Under the pieces are notes generated by a model that was not told where the DNA came from, did no database searches, and saw only the letters and a list, made by a program, of their open reading frames with translations. Shown here piece after piece: positions 27,901-37,390 of a DNA stretch of 64,000 bases; within the stretch, counting starts at the first letter, position 1; every line of letters begins with the position of its first letter. Made by a program: the position numbers and the translations under genes. The stretch comes from Azadirachta indica. Lineage: Eukaryota; Streptophyta; Magnoliopsida; Sapindales; Meliaceae. The stretch is taken from NCBI GenBank assembly GCA_022749755.1, contig CM040443.1, positions 4,317,191-4,381,190 of the forward strand, given 5' to 3'.

Positions 27901-30218
27901 ATATTCTGATCTGTGATTGAAACTGGAAATGTATTCAATCCGCAATGCATGAAAGAAAATTCTCATTTATTTATATAGTTTCATTTTCTGATTGCTTTTT
28001 TTTTTTTGGGTTTTTTAGCTATTGTGTGGCAGGAACCATAGGACACAAACTGATGTCAGGAAAGCCCACCAAAATTGATTTAGACAAAGACACCCAGGTT
28101 GATGTTCGATGCCAGGTTCACATTCATCTACAACCGCTTTATGATGTATTTTCAGCATTTGTTCTTCTTCATCTCATGAACTTCTTTTATTTTATCTTCT
28201 CTCCTCTGTTTCCCAGGTTAGAGCATGTTCAAGTTTTGATCTATAAATAGCAAATAGAGCTTGCCACATTTATATAGACTTTTCCTGTCAATTGCACATT
28301 GAAAGGAAAAATAATTAAAAGAACAAAATGTAGAACCCTGTTGTTTTTAGGTGATTTATGAATAGTTGTGGCAATGCAAACATTTTCATTGTCAGAGCTT
28401 AAATAATATTGGTTCATACCTATCAGCTTAAACTTTTTGGTTTAATGATAACTTAACATGGTATTGGAGCCAAGTTGACCATGAGTCTTCTATTTTAATC
28501 CTGTTATTATATTAATTACATTATAATGAGTTGCTTTTATGCTTCTTATTGTCAATATGTTTAACCAAGAGGCCTATTAGAACTTATATGCCATCATAAG
28601 CTCTTAAATATCCTTTGAAGCATTTTAGTTAACATTCTTTATATATCTTCGACATGTCCTTTCAACGGTGTCTGGGAAGTTCTTGTTTATCTTGCATGAT
28701 GGTTGTCATTTTGTGGAGTAAATTAAGCTCCTTTTAAACCCATGTATTAAGGAGTAAAGTCAAAATATATTTCTTCAGTCCTATGGGCCTTTTATTTATT
28801 CCACTTTTTCTTTCATATGGTTGACAGCCCAACCACTGCACTAAAGTGTCACACATGACAAGAATTGAGGTTACCGATATACTCATTCTGTCCAACTTTA
28901 TCTCTTATGCAATCTTTTTAATTATGTGGTTTTTATTGCATTAATTCACATTGGACACATAGGATATGGAATCTGAGAAAGTTATGTGGGATGCACTGAA
29001 ACATCTCTTGAAACTCAGTCTTTGAAACATGCAAAAAAAGTAAGAGTAAATAAATAGGGTAATATTAGAATAAACTTATAATGTGATACAGAATCAAATA
29101 ACTTGTTAGAGGAAGCAACGATTTGGAAGTACTGCTTTCTCCGAAAGAAACTTCTTGGGGAAAGGTAATAATCATATGTATAGTTTACATCTATTTTCTG
29201 GCAAGTCATAGAAGTGTGTATTATATATGAAAAATCTGATATTTTGCATGTTGCACCTCTGTTAGTGTGTCTTCTTATAAAATATGCTGTTGCTGTAAAT
29301 ATCTCTTGCTCTTGACAGACCCGAAATGTAATTTTGCACTTAATGTATGGACCCAAATGTAATTTTACCTTGATGCATATTCATTCACTTTTCCTGACTA
29401 TATTTCTTTTGAATTGCCAGATTCATCAATTATCTTTCAGTCCTCACACAGATGCTAAAGGAATTATGGATCTTGTCAAATTTCTTTCCCCCCAACATGT
29501 GATACTAGTACACGGCGAGAAACCAAAAATGGCTTCTCTTAAAAAGAAAATACAGTCTGAATTAGGAATTACATGTTATGATCCTGCCAATAACGAATCT
29601 GTATGCATTCCTTCAACTAATTATGTGAAAGCAGTTGCTTCTGATGCATTCATGCTAAGTTGCATGAATCCAAACTTCAAGTTTCTGAAAAGAGGTTCAG
29701 AAGAGATACCTGATGCATTCATCCAAAGTTGCACGAAAGCGTTATCACCCCTACATGTAAGCGATGAAAGAGTTGTTGAAGGGATATTGGTTATGCAGAA
29801 AAGCAAAAAGGCAAAGGTTGTACATCAAGATGAGCTTCTCCTTACATTGGGGGCTAAGAGACATGAGGTTCAGTTTGCATATTGTTGCCCTGTAAACATT
29901 GAGAAGTTAGAGAAGACCGCAACCACAGATCTTACTCCAGCGACTAATGTGCCTTCTGTAACCGATAAATGCATCTTAATTCAAAATTTATTCACAAAAC
30001 TGTCAAGCGAATTTTCTGTAGGGGACTTTCAAAACTTAGGTGACTATCTCCGGCTGGAATCATTTCAAGCATCCGTTTGTGTGAAGGACAGCTGCCCGTA
30101 CAGAATAACCAATGGTCTTCAAAATAAATCGAAAGCAGTGTTCTTTTGCTGCACTTGGTCAGGGCCGGATGAGAAGCTTGCATGGAAAATAATTTCAACA
30201 TTGGAGAATGCAATATAA
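18983..30218 (+). CDS. CPSF73-II, metallo-beta-lactamase/beta-CASP RNA 3'-processing nuclease
   Basis: Homologue of Arabidopsis CPSF73-II, close to IntS11 and CPSF73, an endonuclease family for pre-mRNA/snRNA 3'-end formation in the nucleus. Thirteen exons join in frame: 18983-19007, 19111-19288, 19374-19446, 20352-20469, 21014-21087, 21829-21965, 23339-23402, 24199-24264, 26238-26307, 27081-27185, 27712-27853, 28019-28115 and 29421-30218, giving 648 aa (613 aa recalled for Arabidopsis). Metal-binding residues are present: HFHLDH at 67-72 (split by intron 2), His156 in YYAGHVLGA, Asp177 in YTGDYN, and the beta-CASP histidines His392 (FSPHTD) and His414 (LVHGEK). Motif [11 protein letters not shown] and [12 protein letters not shown] also fit. 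The C-terminal ~200 residues sit in one exon. All motifs are intact, so the enzyme is probably active. Introns make up 83% of the locus and hold repeats noted separately. Tail-to-tail with the UGT gene. Confidence 0.96.
24265..26237 (+). other. Intron 8 of CPSF73-II (longest intron) with local duplications
   Basis: A 1.97 kb intron. Two tandem duplications are readable: a ~35-bp unit at 25483-25517 and 25518-25550 (TTTGTGCTTTG.AAACCACTGG in each), and a pair of ~71-bp segments 150 bp apart at 25702-25772 and 25852-25922 (both GACTAACATTCTG... then AGATATACT...). No exon is expected here, because exons 8 and 9 join in frame. Confidence 0.75.
28380..28500 (+). mobile_element. Relic of a Copia-like LTR retrotransposon end in intron 12
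   Basis: The segment TATCAGCTTAAACTTTTTGG followed by TTAACATGGTATTGGAGCC closely resembles the LTR end plus tRNA-iMet primer-binding site (normally TGGTATCAGAGCC) of common plant Copia and TRIM elements. No coding region follows, so this is a decayed fragment or solo LTR. The 5' limit is not visible. Confidence 0.5.
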
Positions 30219-31250
30219 GTGCAACTTAATGTTTTCCAGGTGCGTTCATTTAGTTTAAAAGATCTCTTCTTGTTCTTTATTATGAAGAATACTACCATGA
30301 GCTCTTCTTTATTGGATTTATGACTTCATTAACAAAGTGGTATCAGCTGTATAGAACATGAAATCCCTCCTGAACTTAATTTGTCTATTATTTAAACGTA
30401 AGATGGATTAGATCAGTGAGCTCTTCTTTATTGAATTCGTGACTTCATTAACAAAATGGTATCAGCTGCATAGAACATATAATCCTTCCTGAGCTTAACT
30501 TGTAGATTATTTAAATGTAAGATGGAGTAGATCAGTTTTTCTGTTCAACAGCAATGTAAAATGCAGAATTATGAATAAAGTTTTTGTATGCATCACGAAG
30601 TCAGAGTATTAGTTATATTTCATTTCGATAATTGGCTAATGGCCTACTGCCACAGTCCTATGAACTTTAAAAGTTCCGTGTTCTTCTGTTCTGGAGAAGC
30701 TGAAACCATTAAAGAAGCATACTGGATCCCTGTAAGCTTACAGCTTAGCTTAGGCCTCTAGGAAGGGCTTTTACTGACACTAAGGTAGTGTTTGTTTTTT
30801 CTGGTTGAAAGCTGAACATGATTGAAATATGAATTTGATCGATATGTTTATTTTTTTACCTTACACATTTGAATATAAATGTTAAGATATTTGTTTTTAT
30901 AAAAATAAAAAAATTTGAAATTGGTATGTTGACATATACGTCTTAAAAAATCTGAAATTGATATGTTAAGTTATTGATGTATATAATTATTAAGATAATA
31001 AATTAAGGCTATTATTGACAAATAAAATGTTTGATTCATTCAGACGTTCAGTTATTTAAGTTAATTACATTTAGATGTTCTTAACAATTATTCAGACATA
31101 AAGTTAAGAAACAGATGGCTCTTGGATATTTAAATAATTATATTCAGACTTAATTATAAAAAAACAAAGATACCCTAACATGTGAAAAGAAGTCGAAAAT
31201 GAAAAATAATTTGATTGGAAATTTATAATTGGAGTTCTTTGTTTTGATTC
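30219..31250. other. Convergent intergenic region between CPSF73-II and UGT
   Basis: Holds the 3' UTR of CPSF73-II, a tandem 119-bp repeat (30299-30536) and, from about 30784 to 31175, an AT-rich stretch that opens GGTAGTGTTTGTTTTTTCTG and closes near AAAAAAACAAAGATACCC. This is an imperfect terminal inverted repeat of hAT-MITE style. No gene is seen. Confidence 0.5.
30299..30536. repeat. Tandem duplication of a 119-bp unit
   Basis: Unit 1 is 30299-30417 and unit 2 is 30418-30536, the same length with scattered substitutions. Each starts GAGCTCTTCTTTATTG, contains TGGTATCAGCTG and ends GATCAG. It lies in or just behind the CPSF73-II 3' UTR, so transcripts may carry one or both copies. Confidence 0.88.
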
Positions 31251-32726
31251 TCATGTATTAGATTGCCTCTTGGAGTTTACTTGTTCCATGATATCTTCAA
31301 GTAGAAGAGTAATGTTGAGGTGAGAAGATCCACCTTCTACGACAGCTTCCTTTGCCATCTTTCCAAGCTCTCTAGCTCTTTCGCTTCTCTGTTCTCCATC
31401 TTTTCCTTCATCCATCAATCTTTCCAAAGCTTTCTTCACATCTTCTCTCTCCACCAACACCCCAATTTTTTGTTCCTCTCCCCATTTCATAGGTTCTTCA
31501 ACCCCAACTCTCACTCCAACTCTGAGTATCTGCACAACAAGTTTCTCATTCATAAATTGGTCTTCAAATAGTGGCCATGTTAATAATGGCACAGCTGCAG
31601 AAATTCCTTCTAGTACTGAATTCCAACCACTATGTGTTAAGAATCCTCCAACTGCAGGGTGAGATAGTATTAGTACTTGTGGTGCCCAACCCCAAATGAC
31701 AAGTCCTCTTCCTTTGATCCTCTCCTCAAACCCATCCTCTATAATCCATTTCTGTAACTCTTTTGATGTTTCTCCATCTTTTATGACCCAAATGAAGGGT
31801 TTATTTGATGCTTCTAACCCTAAACCAAGTTCTATCAGCTGCGACGAAATCAAATTACAGACGCTACCAAAACAAGCATAAACTACAGAGCCAGGATCTT
31901 GTGAATCAAGCCATTCTACGCATTGGTGTTCATCAACTGAGGAATTGTTACCTCTTTGAGCCTTATCCAAGTAGTCTTTGTTGGCTAGTGAAACCGGACC
32001 AACACACCAAAATTTGTCATGTTTTGTTTTCTTGAATTCTTTAATATAAACAGGCTCCAATTCTTCATAACTATTAATGATATCTCCATATGTTGCTTGA
32101 CGAGCTGAAAACATTTTTTTCTGAAATTCTTTTGATTTCAGGGTCATAAAATTTATATGCGATTTAGTAAATTCAACTTCATCAGGCAAACCTGGCAAAA
32201 CAAAGTACTCTGACTCAGAGACAACACTCTCAAGAACTTTGAAGCTGTATATATTCCTGAAGCAGGCCATGGAGAAGCAGCTTCCTCCATGGAAAGCAAT
32301 CCTTGGAATGTTAAACTTGGCAGCAATATCAGATGTATATGGCAGACACACATCTGAGATAATGCAGTTTGGCTGTGGTTGTAGCTGCCCAAACAATTTT
32401 TCTACCGGCTCTTGTAGCATATCAGCTACTGTTAAGAAATTTACAAATAAGTCTAGTGAAGGTATCATGTCGGTATTCTCACATCCTTCAGGTAATCCAG
32501 CTTCTACACATGGAAAGTGGAGTTGGATTAATCGGATTTCCAGACCAGAATCAGTGGCACGATCGAGGGTGGATTTGAATCTGGCTGCATTGAGTGGTGT
32601 GGTGAATATAGTGATAATAACACCACGCCTTGCAAGCAATCTGGCTATGTCTATCATGGGAATCATGTGGCCCTGGGCCATGAAAGGAAAGAGAACAAAG
32701 TGAAGCTGGTTATGTTCTGTATCCAT
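31251..32726 (-). CDS. UGT73C-type UDP-glycosyltransferase
   Basis: Single-exon family-1 glycosyltransferase of 491 aa that transfers a sugar from a UDP-sugar to a small acceptor in the cytosol. UGT73C members act on flavonols, cytokinins, steroids and triterpenoids; the acceptor here cannot be read. The catalytic histidine is His20 (AQGHMIPM) and its partner aspartate is Asp125 (CIISDVCLP). The C-terminal PSPG box spans 347-390, opening WAPQVLILSHPAVGGFLTHS and ending FEDQ; a final Gln is usual for UDP-glucose users. A Met 17 codons upstream was rejected because family members start 7-10 residues before [18 protein letters not shown]-like CATAAATAG lies at 32788-32796. The frame is intact, with normal length. 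It forms a tandem array with a broken paralogue upstream. Confidence 0.95.
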   Translation of the reverse strand: MDTEHNQLHFVLFPFMAQGHMIPMIDIARLLARRGVIITIFTTPLNAARFKSTLDRATDSGLEIRLIQLHFPCVEAGLPEGCENTDMIPSLDLFVNFLTVADMLQEPVEKLFGQLQPQPNCIISDVCLPYTSDIAAKFNIPRIAFHGGSCFSMACFRNIYSFKVLESVVSESEYFVLPGLPDEVEFTKSHINFMTLKSKEFQKKMFSARQATYGDIINSYEELEPVYIKEFKKTKHDKFWCVGPVSLANKDYLDKAQRGNNSSVDEHQCVEWLDSQDPGSVVYACFGSVCNLISSQLIELGLGLEASNKPFIWVIKDGETSKELQKWIIEDGFEERIKGRGLVIWGWAPQVLILSHPAVGGFLTHSGWNSVLEGISAAVPLLTWPLFEDQFMNEKLVVQILRVGVRVGVEEPMKWGEEQKIGVLVEREDVKKALERLMDEGKDGEQRSERARELGKMAKEAVVEGGSSHLNITLLLEDIMEQVNSKRQSNT

Positions 32727-32787
32727 GGCGATTATTTTCTTCAAGAAGGGGAAGACTATGTGAGTAAGGGACAGCAAGCACCGGCTT

Positions 32788-32796
32788 CTATTTATG
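32788..32796 (-). promoter_or_regulatory. TATA-like box of the UGT gene
   Basis: CATAAATAG on the minus strand, about 62 bp upstream of the chosen ATG at 32726. Confidence 0.45.
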
Positions 32797-33717
32797 GGAT
32801 GGTTTCCTGGTGACTTCCGTGAAAACGCATAATATATATGATAAAATATACATTATCATACTAGTTTATGGTTGGGGGAGAAGAAATTGTCTCATATATA
32901 AGGATTTGGCATCTAAATTTTCCAAAATAATTAAAGACGATGTGTGTAGATCCATCATTTAAGGGTCAAACATTTGAAGTCGTGCTGACACTGTATGACT
33001 AAGGCTTTAGCAGTATTTATTTATAAAAGCTTAAGGATAACTTAATGTAACTTCAATTAAAATTTCATTTATGTTAATTAAGTTTTTCTTGCACACAACA
33101 TGTCACATGTTTCGTGGAATATGTTTTGTTATCATGATTCTACAAAGGATTTCAATTTAGCCTCTGTTTTCTTTCGTTTTCTTCAACCGACCCTATCACA
33201 AAAATGAAATTAAATAAACTCCCTTCAAACCTTACTTACCTCACCTTTTTGCTCAACTGGTTTTTTTTTTTTTAATTTTTTTTAATTAATGTTATATTAC
33301 AATTTATAACGAAACCTGTCTTCACATAGAAGGGATTATCTTTTGTAAATATTACATTTATAATTCACAATAAAACCTATTCTTATTCTTACTCTTACAC
33401 TGGAGCAATATCTACCTTAAAATTGATATTTCGAAAAATATTTTGGAATAAGGTGGCGTTGGTCTCGAGGTGATAGAACATTCAATGCGATAATCGAAAT
33501 TAGTTGGATTTGGTCTCCCGGTCGTATAATCTCTTTCACATTATAGTCACAAACAAATTAAGAAGCTTAATTAATTAATTAAGGACCACTATAATTGCTG
33601 AGCTTAATCTCTTCCTTCTCTTACCAAATATACATAGCTTTTTTAGTTCTCAAAATGGAAAACAATTTGATTGAAAATAAATACATATAATTGAAGTTCT
33701 TCATTTGTTCTCACTTT
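32797..33717. other. Spacer between the two UGT copies
   Basis: AT-rich, no gene. Around 33453-33530 is a GC-richer block (GGTGGCGTTGGTCTCGAGGT ... TTTGGTCTCCCGGTCG) that looks like a tRNA-derived SINE or other short repeat, but no poly(A) tail or target duplication could be defined. Confidence 0.4.
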
Positions 33718-34889
33718 CATGTATCATTAGACTGCCTGCTGGAATTTACTTGTTGCTTGATATCTTCAAGTAGGAGAGTAATGTTGAGACGAGAAGATCC
33801 ACCTTCTTGGACAGCTGCCTTTGCTTTCTTTCCAAGCTCTTTAACTCTTTCTCTTCTCTCTTCTCCTTCTTTTCCTTTATCCATCAAACCCATCCTCTAT
33901 AATCCATTTCCGTAACTCTTTTGATGCTTCTCCATCTCTTCTCACCCAACGTATGGTCTGTTTGATGCTTCTAAACCTAAACTAAGTTGTATCAATGGAG
34001 ACGAAATCAAATTACAGAGGCTTCCAAGACAAGCATAAAGTACAGATCCAAGATTGCGTGAATCGAGCCATTTTAGGCATTGGTGTGTATCAGCCGAGGA
34101 CTTGTTACCTCTTTTAGCCTTATCCATGTGGTCTTTGTTGTACAGTGAAACCGGACCAACACACCAGACTTTTTCACGCTTTGCTTTCTTTAAATCTTCA
34201 ACATAATAAGCAGGCTCCATTTCTTCAAAACTATTCATGATATCTCCACAAGTGGCTTGACTAGCTAAAATCATTTTTTTCCCAATTTCTTCGTATTTCA
34301 GAACGGTAAAATCTACCTGAGATCTGGTGAATTCAACTCCATCCGTCAAATTTGGTACAACAGGGTACTCTGATTCAGAGGTAACACTTTCAAGAACATT
34401 GGAGCCGAATACATTCCTGAAGCATGCATTGCAGAAGCAACATTCCCCATGGAAAACAAGCCTCGGAATGTTAAACTTGACAGCAATTTTTGATGCATGT
34501 GGAAGAAAAGGATCGTAGATTTTGCAGCTTGGCGGCGGTTGTAGCTTCCCAAACAATTGTTCTACAGGTTCTTATAGCATGTCAGCTGCTGTGTAGAAAT
34601 TTTTGTGCAAGTCTGATGAAGGTATCATATCGAAACTCTGACATCCTTCAGGTAAACCAGCTTCTACACATGGAAATGGGAGTTGAATTAATCGGATTTC
34701 CAGTCAGGAACCAGTGGCACGATCGAGGGTGGATTTGAACCTGGCTGCATTGAAAGGTGTGGTGAATATAGTGACAATAACACCACGCTATGCTAGCAAT
34801 CTGGCTATGTCTATCAAGGGAATCATGTGGCCTTGGGCCATAAAGGGAAACATAACAAAATGAAGAAGCTGCTTAGCTTGTGTATCCAT
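33718..34889 (-). pseudogene. UGT73C-type glycosyltransferase pseudogene
   Basis: Tandem paralogue of the intact UGT gene, aligned by eye from its ATG (34889) to its stop (33718). It carries three in-frame nonsense codons: TAG at 34788-34790 where the parent has AGG, TGA at 34704-34706, and TAA at 34572-34574 where the parent has CAA. A 1-bp deletion near the GRPYVG segment (about 33945) shifts the frame. A ~311-bp deletion with its junction at 33884-33887 removes the whole PSPG donor-binding box. The 204-codon stretch 34556-33942 is the longest part still open. The catalytic histidine region (AQGHMIPL) survives but lies before the stops. It cannot encode a working transferase. Confidence 0.95.
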
Positions 34890-34946
34890 GGCTATTTTTT
34901 TCTCGAGGAAGGTAAGGTCTATTGTGAGTGAGTGAGCTCCATCGTT

Positions 34947-34956
34947 TATTTATATA
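34947..34956 (-). promoter_or_regulatory. Retained TATA box of the UGT pseudogene
   Basis: TATATAAATA on the minus strand, about 58 bp upstream of the pseudogene ATG. The promoter element is better preserved than the coding sequence, so the locus may still be transcribed. Confidence 0.5.
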
Positions 34957-35246
34957 ACACAGTACTGTGCTTTTCTAAATGATGTGAATGCAATACTGTA
35001 TACATCTGCATTATTAGTACAATTTTTTTTTAAAATTATTTTTATTACAGATGCAGTGATGCTACCTCCAATACAAATATATATCTGCCTTGTTTGACTG
35101 CTTTTGTTGTGGCCAAACGTTGAAAAGATAAAGAAATGGTGGAAAGCGACCCTTTATTTAATATAATATTATATTGTAAAATTGAAAAATATAAACAATG
35201 TACAATTAAAATATTGGTAAATGAAATAATACATTAAATATAGTAG

Positions 35247-35272
35247 TATATATATATATATATATATATATA
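35247..35272. repeat. (TA)n microsatellite
   Basis: Uninterrupted TA dinucleotide tract of about 26 bp. Confidence 0.9.
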
Positions 35273-35440
35273 GACGAATGTGCAAGTAAGCACTGTAATT
35301 TACTTTCCTTCATCAATCGCTCAAACATATTGACAAGAATCAAAGAAGACTATGGTGATCGTGAAATTCTTTTTATTATCTAAGAAACCATCCTTCTTAA
35401 AATTTATTATCAGATCTCCATCAAATAAATGTTTTCTCGA

Positions 35441-35505
35441 AATCTTCAACAGAGTAAGCAGGCTCCATTTCTTCAAAACTATTCACCATATCTCCTAATT
35501 TATAG
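35441..35505 (-). pseudogene. Short UGT73C fragment
   Basis: On the minus strand this reads GDMVNSFEEMEPAYS-VED, matching the GDIMNSFEEMEPAYYVEDLK segment of the pseudogene at 34556-33942 and GDIINSYEELEPVY of the intact gene. Only about 65 bp remain, flanked by unrelated AT-rich DNA. It is a remnant of a third tandem copy or a gene-conversion/insertion scrap. Confidence 0.8.
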
Positions 35506-35849
35506 GTTCAATTCAACTGATTTAATTAGGTTCCAGCGATTAATTTTCTACTCTCGCACCCTAAAGAAAAGAAAAGAAAAAAAATTAATTTTTTAATTTC
35601 ACATGAGTTGATGCTCCTATATATTTGGCTAAAAAAATAGCCTACAAGTGTTTGATATTACTGATTTTTACCTGACTTTAAGAGTAAAGTTGAAAAAATA
35701 TTGGATAACATTAATTTTTTTTTTGTTATTATTTAAACTTTTGAATTTTTCATGATATACTAATTATAATTTCAAAATTATAACACTTCAATTTTAAATA
35801 TATTTATAATCTACTTGTTTGATTGTTTAGTAAAATAAAACCTTAGGTA

Positions 35850-36115
35850 CATGAACAAAATTATTTAATTAAATATGAAGGTAAAATAATTAGACAATTA
35901 TTATTAAAGGGTGATTAAACCATGTGAACTGTAATGATTAATATAATGATTTGAACTACTTAATACATATATATGTAGACTTTTTATTAATACTTAACAA
36001 TAAAGGACGAACGTCAATTATATAACCACAAATAAAAATTTAACTTAATTATTATTAGATACGACACTATTTGGGATCATTAATAATGATTAATTACTTT
36101 AGTAAGTATAAGCTT

Positions 36116-36158
<43 letters not shown>

Positions 36159-36640
36159 TTTATTAATTTGAAACAAAAAGATCTAAGGACTATTTCTTGA
36201 TTAATATTAATTAATTTGTCTTTTATTGACACTTCTTGTTTTCAGACTAATAATAACATAATATACATTTTCAATTATAAAATTTATGAAAACAACACTT
36301 TACTGCAAATTCGAGGATCAAGATTATACCAAATTATACATAGACAACTCAAGCGAACTAAGAATATCATGCTATAACGATTATAGTAATAGTCTCTTTT
36401 TATTTTAGATAGAAATGAGAATTCTTATTTAAAAAAATATTAAATTTCTTTTGAATTCAAAGGGATTTGGAACATCAAATATGTCTCAAAAGATTTAAAT
36501 ATACTTGGAAGATGTTTAAAGATAATTTTAATATACAATTATAAATTATTAAAATTATCCTAAATTATGAAAGAGTTTTCCATATACAAACTAAAAAGCA
36601 TGTCAATTGTATATAAAATAATGAAATATTCACCTAAATA
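35850..36640. repeat. Tandem ~0.79 kb duplication, copy 1
   Basis: Starts near AAATTATTTAATTAAATATGAAGG. Matches copy 2 in order through GTAGACTTTTTATTA, ACGTCAATTATATAA, AAACAAAAAGATC.AAGGACTA, GTCTTTTATTGACACTTCTT and a closing TGAAATATTCAC. No coding potential. It holds a (TA)n(GA)n tract at 36116-36158 that is contracted in copy 2. Confidence 0.85.
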
Positions 36641-37390
36641 AAATTATTTAATCAGATATGAAGGTAAAATAATTAAACAAAATTCCGAAGTAATTGAAAT
36701 ATAAATGATAAATAATGATTCCATAATAATTTGCCCTAGAATGGCCCCATTATTGAATGGTGATTAATATAATGGTTTGAACTACTTAACGTGTATGTAA
36801 TGTAGACTTTTTATTATTAGTTAATGAATAAAATGCTATAGGATAAACGTCAATTATATAATCACAAAATGTTTAACTAATTATTTGATGGCGACTATAT
36901 ATATTATTGGCCTCATTGATTATAATGATTTTGTCTAGGAAGTATAAGTTTTAAAATATATATTCTCTTTATATATATATTAGATAGAGTTTCTTTGAAA
37001 CAAAAAGATCCAAGGACTATTGCTTGATTAATAAATTAATTTGTCTTTTATTGACACTTCTTGTTTTCACACTAATAATAACATCTATATAATTTACATT
37101 TTCCATTATAAAATTTTTGAAAACAGCACTTTATGCAAATTGGAGGATGGGTTTTGTGAGGATCAAGATTATAGCAAATTATACACAACTCAAACGCACT
37201 AAGAGTTGTTCAATAAACTTTCTTATTTCTATCCAAAAATAAGACATACCCTAAACAATTTCAACTATATTTAAGAGATATTTAAAGATAATTTTAAGAT
37301 ACAAGTATAAATCATTAAAATTACTAAAAAGGTTCTATAAATAAACTAAAACACATTTTAATTATATTCACATATTCTGAAATATTCACA
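36641..37390. repeat. Tandem ~0.79 kb duplication, copy 2
   Basis: Head-to-tail copy of 35850-36640 with many small indels, e.g. an extra ~60 bp near 36690-36755 and an extra GGGTTTTGTGAGG near 37149. The divergence suggests an old event. Confidence 0.85.

Noticed and set aside
32239..32703. 154-codon plus-strand frame inside the UGT gene
   Set aside because: It is antisense to a fully conserved glycosyltransferase frame and has no recognisable content; long antisense shadows are common in such genes.
32727..32777. Upstream Met giving a 508-aa UGT
   Set aside because: Adds 17 residues not seen in family members and extends close to the TATA-like box.
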